A stretch of 50,385 nt of DNA from Gnetum montanum (Eukaryota; Streptophyta; Gnetopsida; Gnetales; Gnetaceae): positions 128,267-178,651 of the forward strand of contig MNCI01023415.1 in assembly GCA_015680685.1 (NCBI GenBank), written 5' to 3'. Under the pieces are notes generated by a model, which saw nothing but the letters and a program-made list of their open reading frames with translations, did not search any database and was not told the DNA's origin. Made by a program: the position numbers and the translations under genes. Shown here piece after piece: positions 1 through 10,671 of this stretch (within the stretch, counting starts at the first letter, position 1; each line of letters starts with the position of its first letter).

Positions 1-332
1 AGGATGTGAAACAAGCACAAAACAACAAGCAAAACGGTCTAAACAGAAGTCCGATCTACCTCGTGGGCTAAAGCTAAGATGCGAGGCGGGCCAAGCTTTG
101 ACGTCTACTAATCAATTGTTTCTGATTGATAGAGTCTTTTCAGCAGAACGATTACTCCTATCACTGGTGCTCAAAGTGAACTGTACTCTGCTTCCGCTAT
201 AAGGTGATAATGTCAACAATTGCCAAAGCATTGTTCTCTGTATCTCTGCTCCAAAGTGCTAAATGCTCTGGTGCTCAGAAAAATGCTTCTACTTTTCTGA
301 TTTTCCAACCCTTGTATCTTTGTCAACTGAGG

Positions 333-340
333 TATTTATA
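333..340 (-). promoter_or_regulatory. TATA box of LTR-like region
   Basis: TATAAATA is read on the minus strand just downstream (minus orientation) of the palindromic array. The spacing matches the promoter layout of the better defined LTRs in this window (27941 and 50157). Confidence 0.5.
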
Positions 341-591
341 GGCCGCGATGCTCCGTGGAAAAGGTGCAACCTTGATAACGTGGGTCCCAGATGTTTCAGG
401 TCCCGTTGACTTGATCATTTTAAGTCAGATTGTGACTACGCACAACACGCTCGTTTGCGTGTCATGCGTGTAAAGAGCAGGTACATTCTGAGCGTGCTTC
501 AATTTTCTTCAGGCTGTATTACACTCATTCGTGTTGTGTTGCGTGTATGAGCGTAATCCGGTGTAAACAATAATAGGCTCAAAATTTTTTT

Positions 592-787
592 ACGCTCACT
601 ACGCAGCTGCGCGTAACAAAGCGTAAATAATGTGCAACTTACGCTTACTACGCAGCTGCGCGTGATGAAGCGTAAATAATGTGTAACTTACGCTCACTAC
701 GTAGCTGCACGTGACGAAGCGTAATCAATGCTTAACTTACGCTCACTACGCAGCTGCGCGTGATGAAGCGTAAACAATGCCTAGCTT
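592..787. repeat. Four tandem 49-bp palindromic units
   Basis: Four head-to-tail copies start at 592, 641, 690 and 739, an exact 49-bp period. Each has the palindrome CGCAGCTGCG (CGTAGCTGCA in copy 3) flanked by inverted TACGCT / AGCGTA arms, so every unit can fold into a hairpin. Looser relatives of the arms occur at about 519-557, 800-836 and 918-955. The array is rich in CpG in an otherwise CpG-poor window. Confidence 0.9.
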
Positions 788-1028
788 TAATGCTGACATA
801 CGCAATGGTACGCATCGACGCGTAACGAGCGTAAAGACAAGTTATTCAAGCGCCGCGAGAAAAAGTGTCGAACTGTTGTGCTTCTCTGGACTCTGCCTTC
901 GACTATCTTACAGCTTATTACGCTCATTACGCTGCCATGCGTGATAGAGCGTAAACTTGTCCTTGAACAAAACTGATGCGCGCTCTCGCTTGAATTGCGA
1001 ATCTTTGCCTGAGGCCGACTCGTAACTT

Positions 1029-1229
1029 TCATGGTGTTTCAATGGCTACTTGGGTTATGTTGCATTGGGGGTTCTTGATGAAAAAAGGTTCTTTGGGAGG
1101 CACTCATGATGGTACTCTTATGATAAAAGGGGATCTTGAGCTATGGGAAGCTAAAGAAGCCTTTTTGCCATAGAAGGATACTTGAATCATGAATGGCTCT
1201 CTTGCGTGACTTTGATCATCATCAATGTT
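1029..1229 (-). pseudogene. Continuation of element E gag frame beyond the element A insertion
   Basis: On the minus strand an open frame runs from 1229 to a stop at 1029-1031 with one internal stop. When element A and one copy of its 5-bp target duplication are set aside, this frame continues in phase from the E gag frame that ends at 10672, which is good evidence that both are one reading frame split by A. The peptide starts with an acidic run (IDDDQSH) and later has proline-containing segments; I see no protease motif in it. The frame is old and non-functional. Confidence 0.55.
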
Positions 1230-1673
1230 TGATGAGCAGTGAGGTACCCCTATGTCCAACCATATGAATCACAAGCATTCACGTGTGATCTGGTCAAATT
1301 TTGTAGACTTTAATTACCAAGTACGCTAGAGCTAAATGGTAAGTTCATGTTGTCTATTTTTTATCTTCCCAGTCTCACTTGTGAAATGCAAGTGTATGGT
1401 TAAGTGCAACTAAGGCATATGATTTTTATCATTTTCATGTTTTATCAAATTGATTACCTAAAAAAAAGAATAAAAGTGAGAGTAATTAAGTGCTAAGTAA
1501 AATATTGTCTAATTTAGCCTAACACAAGTAACCATCCCCACTTCCTGGACATATCTTGAACTTCATGTAAACACTGCTGGGTTGTCAAACATTAATAGTT
1601 TCTAAGCTACCAAGTGTCACACATATTTTTGAAGGGGTCATGCTTGTGTATTCTAATTAGTTACTTAATTAAC
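1230..1673 (-). repeat. Element A 3' LTR, truncated
   Basis: This matches the first part of the right-hand LTR of A (from 10065) and, reversed, the LTRs of C. It begins TGATGAGCAG and stops at an N (1674). The remaining part, equal to about 27824-28237 of the C LTR, is absent, together with the polypurine tract. Confidence 0.85.
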
Positions 1674-1674
1674 N

Positions 1675-2967
1675 TAGGAACAAGTCCCTTACAAAATATA
1701 TTAGGAGGTATGACATGTTTAACTATCATGTAGAGCGACACAGAGGAAATAGACAAATACAGAAGTGCTCGAGCATACAACATTACAATTGTGTAATAAA
1801 TTGGATGTTCATGACAACAAGAAAGAACACCATTGGATCCAATGGACATCCAACCCCTCTTGACAATAGAAGAATGAGGGAGAGGTAGAAGAGATCCAAT
1901 GATCATGAACAATCTCCAATGAGTGATATTATTGCATCCTCCTTGGTGAAGACATTCCTACTTCTAGTCCATGCTTCCCATTACAATCACAACAAAATCA
2001 AGGATTAGTATATAAAGTGTAACACATAGCACTTGAACACCTTGTCTCATCAGTGATTTTATCTAGCTAAGCTTTGATTGTGGTAGATTGGTTGCTTGAT
2101 AATGTTAGTGGGAAGACTAACAAATAGGTTAAGTAAGAGAAGCAATCCATAAAATTTAGAAAAAGCTTAACACAAGGAGTACTAAAAAGAGGGCATATAT
2201 AAAGTCACAATAATAAAAAGGAATTCACTAAAAAAAATTGTGAAGATGCATACAATTGGATGGCATTGATGGGGTAAATGAATAAAAAGAATTTGATTGT
2301 AAAAATATCTAAGTTTAAAGAACTTAACTTAATCAAACCAAAAGATATGCAAGTGGGTCCTTCCAAAAGCAAGCACAAGCCTTTTATGCCCTTACATAAC
2401 CTCAAACCAAGGAGTCCGTGGACACCATGGATGATTAATGGTTCTGAAAGGTTAAGTACAAAAACCCAAAAGTAACTAACTGAGAAACCTAACACATCAA
2501 ACCATAACATTAAATCAAAACATGAAAATGGTAGTGAGGTGAGGCATGAAAAGCATACATGGATGAGAAAGAGAATGGAATGGAGCCCCTAATTATGGTC
2601 TCATTAAGTACCTTTTGGAGTTTGTAATTAAATGACTCAATAGGATCCATCCTTAGTCCAGAACAAAACCAACCACTTTCAATGACTTCGCATCAACATT
2701 CTAAGACTAGTCCATCCCCTGAGACACAAGAATGCTCCCACAAAACAACCATCATTCCAAATTAGGAAGAAAGTAGGAAGTCAAAAAGGGCCTTAGTTAG
2801 AGGAGACAAGACAAGTCCCATAACTAGTGCTTGTAGCCCTTTTATTTGGTCTGAGGGGTGTGCTTTGAATTTTCATATTTATTATTTTTTATGGGAACCA
2901 CACCATGCAAAGACCCATGCATTTTTGCATTTATATTTTTCAAGGGGTGTGCTTTGAATCCTCATTT

Positions 2968-3006
<39 letters not shown>

Positions 3007-3670
3007 CCCCTTTTTTTTTTTCCTTTTTTTTTTTTTTTTTTTTTTTGATGAGGACCACACCATGCAAGGACTTATTCGATTTCCTATTGTGGAATGACAT
3101 AGAATGGTGAGAAGTTAATGAGAACACCCCCGCACATAGGAAAAAGGAAAAGTACAAAGAATACTACATCCCTTTGAAGTCACACCCTATCTAAACCTTT
3201 AATTCCTTTCCAATTCTAGAAACTACACAAGTCACAAATTTTATAAGGTTGTATTAATGAAAAAGGAACTACACATTTCCAAAACAAGAAAAACCATAGA
3301 GTACGTGGATGGGTGAATCATGTAAAATCAATACCTATTACATGAAAAGAAACCATGTCCTAGTTGTCAATGATGACATTCAAAGTCAGAAACTAGATAT
3401 CAACAATCAAATTGTGAATGATACATACCATCATCGAGTAGCACATTACCATTATACCTAGCACCTTATTAGCAAAAAGAGCAGAGAATTATACCAAACA
3501 TAAGAAAATACAAAAGAAAGTAAAAGAGTATTCAAGAAATATTAAATATACTAAAAATGGTATAAAACAAAAACTTAGAAAAGATCAATATCCTGAAAAA
3601 CAAAAAGATGTAAAACAAAGAATATGAAAACAAAAACTTGTAAAACCAAAAATGTGTAAAACAAAAAAAT
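1675..3670 (-). other. Element A 3' non-coding tail between integrase and LTR
   Basis: This stretch aligns in reverse with 35071-37043 of element C, so it is a real part of the element and not a later insert. It holds no convincing reading frame. It contains a duplicated unit with a long T tract (2855-3070), listed separately. The stretch nearest the N matches the sequence that lies just before the polypurine tract in C. Confidence 0.7.
2855..3070. repeat. Duplicated unit with expanded poly-T core
   Basis: Two copies (2855-2912 and 2944-3070) share the ends GGGGTGTGCTTTGAAT and CACACCATGCAA. Between them lies a simple sequence: an AT-rich run in copy 1, and in copy 2 a T tract of about 78 bases (2969-3046) broken only by CCCC and CC. 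Element C has the same doubled unit at 35708-35863 with short A and ATA cores. Confidence 0.85.
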
Positions 3671-6600
3671 TTAAAAGACTAAGGAGCCACATAAAGTGTT
3701 AGTATGGATGGCCATCTCCCCCATGACTAAGTTGGAAAGAGAAGATCCAAATATTGAATGTGGTTTTCCATCTGGTGAGGTGTCTATTAAGTTGGTTGGC
3801 ATGGGCTCATGGAAAGGTTTCAGTTGTTGGATGTTGACTAATTGTTTCTTGTTTGGGCTATCAAGTTTATAGATAATTATGGCCCTAGATGAAAAATTCT
3901 CTTCGATAATGTAAGGTCCTTCCCACAATGTTTGAAATTTGGTTCATTGAGGTACATGTACAAGATTCTAGAAGAGAACCTTATCTCCTAGTTGAAACTT
4001 GACTTTTCCTATTTTGATGTCATGGAATTTCTTATTGAATGCCTTATGCATTTCATTGGATGATAGGGCCATTAATCAATTTCATCTAGCAAGTTGAGAT
4101 TCATTAATCTTTCCTTCATGCTAGACTTAGATCCATGTCAAGGTCATAGGCTGTAGAGAGTGCATGGAGCTCAAATTGGATGGGCAGTGTTGGTAGTTTT
4201 TTGTACATAAGCTCATAGGGAGAATAACCTATGGGAAGCTTCCATGTAGAGAAATAGGCCCAAAGGGCACTGTTTAATTTAATTCTCTAGTCCCTTTGGT
4301 ATTTGGTGATAGTGAATATTAGAATTCTTTTAATCTCCCAATTAGTGACCTTAGCTTGACCATTGGCTTGGGAGTGATAAGGTGTTGTGAGTTTATGCTC
4401 AACCCCCAACTGCTGCATAAGTTTTTGAAAAGTGGTACCTGTGAAATGAGTTCCATTGTTAAAAATTTATGCGTGAGGCACACCAAACCTATTTATAATA
4501 TTCTATTGTACAAACCAAGCAGCAGTAGTGGATGTACAGTTAGCAATGGCTACTACTTCTGCCTACTTACTGCAATAGTCAACTGTGACTATTATATATG
4601 CCTTTCCATTTGACAAAGGTGCGATGGGATCCATAAAGTCAATGCCCCAAATGTCAAATAGCTCAATAGGCTAAATCCATTGTTGTGGCCCCTCCATTCG
4701 AGGTATCATTCCACCATCCTTCTAACAAGGTTCACAAGCACGGACGAATTAGTGTGCATTCCTAAAGATTATTGGTTAGTAATATCCTGCCATAAGGATT
4801 TTGAGGGTCATGCATCTCCTAGTGTAATGGCCCCCACAAGGGCCTTCATGAGCATCCTAGAGAATGCGCAGTTGATCCATGTTAGGGACACACTAGTGTA
4901 CCAAGCTATAGAGACATACTTTGTAAATATTCCTATTGATTTATATGAAATGCTTAACCTAGTGAAGAAACTGTTGTTTCTTCTAGGTGTCCAACCCTTG
5001 CAGTAGTTCTTGCTTAAGCAGATAAGTGAGGATGGAATCATACCATCTTGGTTCATTGGGCATTTGTTCATTAATATCCCCTACAAGGAGAGATTTTTCA
5101 AGAAAGTGGTTAGATAAGGGCATCTCTTTCTCCTTGTTGTCCCATCTTAACTATGATAGATGGTTAGTGACCACATTTTTCACACCCTTTCGATCTATCA
5201 TTGTGAGATCGAACTCTTACAAAATCATGAGCCACCATATGACACAGGCTCACCATTGGTTTATTCATTAAAAACTAGATGGCTCTACCATATATGTGCA
5301 TGAATACTTTAAAACCAAGTACATGGTGCCTAAACTTTTCTAAGGCAAACACCACCACCATCAACTCTTTTTCCATAGTGGTGTAGTTCAGCTATGCACC
5401 TACCATACTCCAACTTACGTAGTGAATGTAATATGGACATTTTTGATCACCAACTATGTAAGCATTACCCCCAAAGCATAATTTGATGCATCAGTCATCA
5501 TATGAAATGACCTGGAACAATTAGGTTCTTGTAGAATTGGGGTTTCAAAAAGCTTCTACTTCAGTTGTTGAAATGTTGTTTCACATGCAGAGGTCTAGAA
5601 AAATGGTGCATATTTCTTTGTTAATTCAACCAACAACTTGGTGATCTTGGAAAAGTTCTCAATGAAGTACCAGTAGTAGCTAGTATGACCAAGGAATAAC
5701 CACACTTCTTTAACTATTTCTAGTTAACAAGTAATTCCTTGGATGACCCTTATCTTTTCAGTGTCCACCTTGATTCTTATTTTTGAGATACGGTGCCCCA
5801 AGACTATGCCTTCCTAGACCATTAGATGGCTATGTTGCCAATTGAGCTAGAGGTTTGTTTCAACACACCTACTCAAGATATTCTAGGGCTTTCTTGAATG
5901 TAGCTCATAGGTAGAAAAGTCATCCATGAAGACTTCTACCCTACAACCAATTTCTTGTTGGAAAATGCTAAGGACCAGTCATTGAAATGTAGCTGGGGCA
6001 TTACATAGACCGAATGGCATCTAATGGTAAGCAAAATTCCCCTAAGGACTTATGAAATTTATCTTCTCTTGGTCCTCTGGTGTGATCCGAATTTGGTTAT
6101 AGCCACTATAACCATCTAAAAAGCTATAATAGCTATGCCTAGAAATGGTGTCCAACATTTGGTTAACAAAAGGCAATGAAAAATGATCTTTGAAGGTTGT
6201 CATATTAAGTAGCTGGAAGTTGATGCACACCTATCATTTGCCTTCTTTATTGGGCATGATCATGAGTGGACTAACCCACTCACTATCTGCAATAGGGTAG
6301 ATGAATCTCACCTTGAGGAGTGGCTTAATCTCCTCTTTGATAATTTTCTTTAATTTGGGATTCAAACACCATTATGGCAATCATTTTGGCTTAACAGTGG
6401 GGTTAGTGTATATCTGGTGCTAGCATATTCTTAGATCTATTCCAATGAGCTTGGAATATAAGCAAGCAAAGGCTACTAAACATTTTTCCACAACCTTCAT
6501 CAACATCTTCTTTTTTCCTATAGAAAGCTTGACATTAATAATGACAAACCTTTAATTTTTCAAGAACACATACTCCATTACGATTGGTAATGTCTTTATT

Positions 6601-7400
6601 TAAGGGGTTCTTGCTTGAAATTATCAAGAATCTCCAACTCTTTCCAATTGATATCATCATTTCCTTCCTTAGAAAGCTAGTCGTGAACTTCCTTAAGTTC
6701 ATCCATACTTACAACATATTCACACATTAGGCCCTCAGTAGGTTCCATGCACAATGTACTACTGCTAGAATCAGCTGTCAGCCAATGGGTGCCTTCTTGT
6801 TTTATGACTGCTATGTACAAACATCTTTAAATTTTAGCTTCTTGTGCACACTGCTTCCATGCAGAGATAGATTTTTGCTTTATTGACCATAGCTTCTACA
6901 CACAATGGCACCCTGAATCATTGTATGCAATACATGGAACCCTCTTCTTCTCAACCTTTCCAAATTCATTTTCTTTAGATATCTCTAAGGAAAGATCTCT
7001 AATGTCCATTTTGGCATCAATGGTGCTTAACCACGTCCTTCCCATAACAATTAGGAAGTCCACCTTCTAGTTCACCACCTTGATTATTAGGAAGTTGGTA
7101 GGATATGATCACCTACAAATGGTGGTCATGATGTCTTCTACCAGTCCTAAGAAAATAGTGATGGACTGGTCTACCAACTCTAACCTGATGTTGCTCTTCT
7201 TCAAGGGAAGAAGATTCCACATAGTGTACATCTCATGTGAGATCAAATTAACACTGCAACTAGAGTCAAAAAGATCTTTACAAGGCTTATTCCCAGCAAT
7301 TTGCAAATATACCAAGGGACTCCCAGGATCAACTAACTTCCTGGGCAGGTTACCAACTCAAATCCAATTAGATACAACATGGGTCAACATTACAGTATGG
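3671..7400 (-). pseudogene. Element A pol (protease, RT, RNase H, integrase), inactive
   Basis: The minus strand carries, right to left, an aspartic protease at about 7400-6900, reverse transcriptase at about 6300-5600, RNase H at about 5520-5150 and integrase at about 5050-3671. In the protease the DSG triad has become DSS (LFDSSCSVNLIS). The RT keeps the LDGYSGYNQI block (6042-6230) and the FMDDFS catalytic motif near 5930. The integrase keeps NNGTHF, so the second catalytic Asp is Asn, and a C-terminal segment at 3671-3928 (WEGPYIIEENF). Stops and frameshifts occur throughout. The product would be the usual gypsy polyprotein that copies element RNA to DNA and inserts it. Confidence 0.85.
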
Positions 7401-7479
7401 ATTTAAGAGGGATTTTGGTTTGAAGGGGACTCAAAAAAAGGTGAGGTAGAGGATAATGGAGGATCAAGGCTACCAACCA

Positions 7480-9897
7480 CTGATGAGTTTGAGGGCTTTG
7501 GTGCACTGTAAGGTTAAAAGAAGGGTCTTTTCTTTGATCATGGTTCTGACCTACTTGGTTGGTTAACTAGTTGTAGATTAACTACCCTCGTAGTGTTTCT
7601 TTGTTGTGGTTGGGCAAGCAATTCACCTTGCATAGATGGAGTAGGTAGTAGCTATGTACCAAGTAGAGGAGTAGGTGCAAGAATAGGAGAAGCATGAGGA
7701 TAGTAGGTGGCATTCCTCCTTGGATATGGTGGTTGGTACACTTCAGGAGGGTAGAAGGTTGGTAAGTGGCAACATGACCAGAGGAGTCCTATGAAGATGA
7801 AGGTTGCTGAACATAATAACCATAGGGATCTGGTTGCCAGTAGGGGTACTGTTGTCTTGTAGGTGCCAATGCCCACAATTTTGATTGCTACCTCTACTGG
7901 TATAATTCATAGGGTTGTGATGGAGTTCCACATGGATAATACTACTATGGTTGGTGGAACTATCGAGAGTTACCTTGTGGATAAGACAATCTTTTGGGTG
8001 TTTGCCTTTGTGCAAGTCATGAATATAAGGCATATACCCCAAATTTCTGTAAGTGTGACACAATTGGGCAATATCCCTTCAGATGTTCATACTAGTAGAC
8101 GTCACACCTACCATCATCATCTGATTCACTATTTGCACCCATCTCTATCATAGCCATCTTACCCTTACCCTTGGATATGGCACGTTCAGCTTCCTTATGT
8201 CTTCAATGCTTACGCTCAACACTTTGGTCCTTGGACTCTTCAACAATTTTTAAGATAGCTTAAAAATTATTGTCCATAGAGTCCCATACTTGGTCAACCT
8301 TAGCCATGATTTCATATTGCAATTTTTGGAGTCGCAAGGTTTTCTGATTAGCCACCTCATCTCTAGTTAACTCCTTCTCACTGTCACAAAATTAAACCCA
8401 CCTTTTATGGATACAAGGATCCCTATTGTATTCCTCTACACTTTCTCACTTTCTCAATTCTCCCTCCTCCCTAGCTACCTACTTAATTAACTTTTGGATT
8501 TGACAGGTGCTTAACTCTATCAATATCCCTTGGGCATAGATGCCAAGGGTTTTCATTATTTCAGACCACAACCCATCTATGATATGGCAAAGTTAATTAA
8601 GCTAAGAGTATCCATGGCTAGGACACTTATGTAACAAAGAGTACAATTGGCCAATAGTGGCATCCAAGGGCTCATGATTTTCTTGTTTCCATCCTTGGAT
8701 CTGCTTCCTTAGATTGGATACTCGAGAGTACATTTGATATTTGTCATTGAACAATTCTAACATCATACTCCATCATCAAATTAATTCTGGCTCCAAGGAC
8801 CAGTACCAATTTTCTGCTTCTTTAATGAGTGTCCTTGGAAATAATTTTAACTTCTACTAATTTTTCTCAATATTCTACAAGGGACATGTATCTTGGAAGG
8901 CCTAGAGATGATTTTGAGGATCAGCATCGTAGCCTCCCTCAAATCAAGGGATGTTGTTCATGTCCAACCTCTTTATTCTGCTATAATTTTCATGCCTTGT
9001 TGAAATCCTCATAGCCTCTACAATGTTTAACATGCTTTGAGTGGCATCTAGACATTCATCAAGGCCATGGTAATGGTACCTACGATGTTCTCTACTAACC
9101 ATTCTTTCATGGTGATGGGTCTCTGTGGATTGTCCATGCCTTCAATCACGACTATCCTAATGGTCCATTCTATTAGTTTCATCTCATCAGTCACCTCCAT
9201 CACAATCATGCCCTCTACGGCCATGATCTGAACTAGATGAAGAAGAGGATCATGAAGTGGAAAATGAAGGAGAACTTGCATCATGTCGGTTCCTATCACC
9301 CTCTCTTCGATGATCATGACCATGATCGCGATTATGGCCTCCATTTGCCCCCTTATCATGACTTGCTCCTCTAAATCCATTTTTTTCATTGCATCCATTC
9401 TAAACAAGACCTATATTATGAATTTTGGATTGCACATTCTAGTTGAGGGCCCCTTGGCCAAAGTCAAAGAGAGGAGTATCACCAAAGGAAAAGTCCCTAG
9501 AGAAGTATTCACCTCCATCTAATGGGCCAAGCATAGGTGGAAAACTATTCAACCCCCTGCCCTTCACAAGCTTGTGTCGGTGCTCCAGCTGACAATCCCT
9601 TAACCTTTGTGCTTCAATGGGATGATAATCCCTTGAATCGGGATCTCGCATCTTATACTCTCCGTGAAGATGTTGAAGTCCATGTCATGCAAGCATTAGC
9701 TAGAGCATAGCTAGAATAGATCAATCTGGTGGAAACACAATGTTTCCTTCCATGTCACACCATCATAGCATTTCATCTTGATTTAAGATGAAGGTGAAGT
9801 TTGATACATACTCATCGAGATGAGCATATACCACCTGGTATTGTTGAGGCACCTGGTTTTCCCAGGGTGGAGATAGACTCCTATGAGAAGAAGATAT
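7480..9897 (-). pseudogene. Element A gag, start codon lost
   Basis: This is the decayed capsid gene, collinear with the gag of C. The position matching the C start codon (28842) reads ATA at 9897-9895, a G-to-A loss of the start. A conserved N-terminal segment (RDPDSRDYHP to GDTPLFDF, 9439-9651) is followed by a charged, His/Arg-rich part, a capsid-like core, and a Pro/Gln/Tyr-rich linker toward the protease at about 7500-8000. Frames shift and stops recur. Gag would package element RNA into virus-like particles. Confidence 0.75.
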
Positions 9898-10045
9898 TTT
9901 ATGTTAATGAATCTATATGTAGTGTGTAGTTAAGACTTAATTCAATTATAATAATAATTTTTTTTTTGTAAGATTTGACTCTTAAGGTTTAAACAATGAG
10001 GCTACTAAGTTTCACTAAGTTTAGATAGCACACGTAGAACCAAAG

Positions 10046-10063
10046 TCCTTGGCAACGGTGCCA
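10046..10063 (-). other. Primer-binding site of element A (tRNA-Asp)
   Basis: On the minus strand the site reads TGGCACCGTTGCCAAGGA, next to the LTR end. The expected complement of plant tRNA-Asp is TGGCGCCGTTGCCGGGGA. The three differences are G-to-A. Confidence 0.8.
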
Positions 10064-10064
10064 A

Positions 10065-10666
10065 TGATGAGTGGTGAGGTACCCCTACACCCAACCATAC
10101 AAATCACATATGTTCACATCTAATCCAATAAAATTTTGTAGACTTTAATTATCAAGCATGCTAGAGATAAATGGTGAGTTCGTGTTGTCTGTTCGTTGTC
10201 TTATCAGTCTCACTTGTGAAATGCAAGTGTATGATTAAGTGTGACTGAGGCATAAGATTTTTATCATTTTTATGTTTTATCAAATTGATTGTCTAAAAAC
10301 AAGAATAAAAGTGAGAGTAATTAAGTGCTAAGTAAACTATTGTCTAATCTAGTCTAACACAAGTAACCCTCCCCACTTTCCGAACACATCTTAAACTCTG
10401 TGTAAACACTACTAGGTTGTCAAATGCTAACTGTTTCTAAGCTACCAAGTGTCACACATGTGTTCTAACTCTCAAATGAACAAACTACAAGAATTTCATT
10501 ACTTGACTTCAAAAACTACTCTAAATCATGGTCCAAGGGCTGAATTTATAGGCCTAGAAGTATCCCACAATATCGCATCTTGGACTGCGATATCATGTAC
10601 CCAATATTGTGTACTCAATATCGTGGCCACTCTAATATTGGAGCTTAAATAAAGCATGATTCGTCA
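10065..10666 (-). repeat. Element A 5' LTR
   Basis: The LTR begins TGATGAGTGG on the plus strand and ends at CGTCA (TGACG on the minus strand). A TATA-like sequence lies at about 10545-10551 (minus) with degenerate GATATCGC-type palindromes beside it at 10570-10625. Compared with C it lacks about 260 bp (C 28030-28290), joined at a short TTC overlap, so this copy has an internal deletion. Confidence 0.88.
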
Positions 10667-10671
10667 AAGTT

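Larger units (their letters stand above)
1..960 (-). mobile_element. LTR-like promoter region, truncated by window edge
   Basis: Read on the minus strand this stretch has the order expected of a retrotransposon LTR: a block of short palindromic repeats (about 440-960), then a TATA box at 333-340, then a non-coding downstream part reaching base 1. Neither LTR terminus nor a primer site could be placed, so the element is not assigned. It does not resemble the LTR-like sequence at 14094-15350, so it is unlikely to be the matching LTR of element E, although it lies directly beyond the tail of the E gag frame. It could also be an internal regulatory block of E. Confidence 0.4.
1230..10666 (-). mobile_element. 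Element A: decayed Athila-like Ty3/gypsy retrotransposon
   Basis: A 9.4 kb element on the minus strand. From right to left it has a 5' LTR (10065-10666), a tRNA-Asp primer site, gag, protease, reverse transcriptase, RNase H, integrase, a 2 kb non-coding tail and a broken 3' LTR. Flanks ATGTT (1225-1229) and AAGTT (10667-10671) look like a 5-bp target duplication with one substitution. It is the same family as element C: gag, pol and the 3' tail all align by eye. The Athila assignment rests on the tRNA-Asp primer site and the RNase H/integrase motifs. It cannot be autonomous, since the gag start, protease triad and many codons are broken. Confidence 0.88.

Noticed and set aside
592-787. CRISPR-like array
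   Set aside because: Units are contiguous without unique spacers, and the sequence is a plant nuclear retroelement region.
2858-3157. Poly-Phe and poly-Lys ORFs
   Set aside because: Products of the T tract at 2969-3046, not genes.
4356-5271. Plus-strand ORFs over A integrase and RNase H
   Set aside because: Shadows of the decayed minus-strand pol frame, which shows the family motifs.
7743-8063. 106-codon minus-strand ORF, with a counterpart in C at 30625-30879
   Set aside because: Similar in both elements but out of phase with the Pro/Gln/Tyr-rich gag linker, which explains the conservation better.
9048-9407. 119-codon minus-strand ORF rich in Met and Ile (with a similar plus-strand frame in C at 29350-29718)
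   Set aside because: It is out of phase with the conserved gag frame, which encodes the His/Asp/Arg-rich and Ser-rich segment; it is open only because of that repetitive composition.
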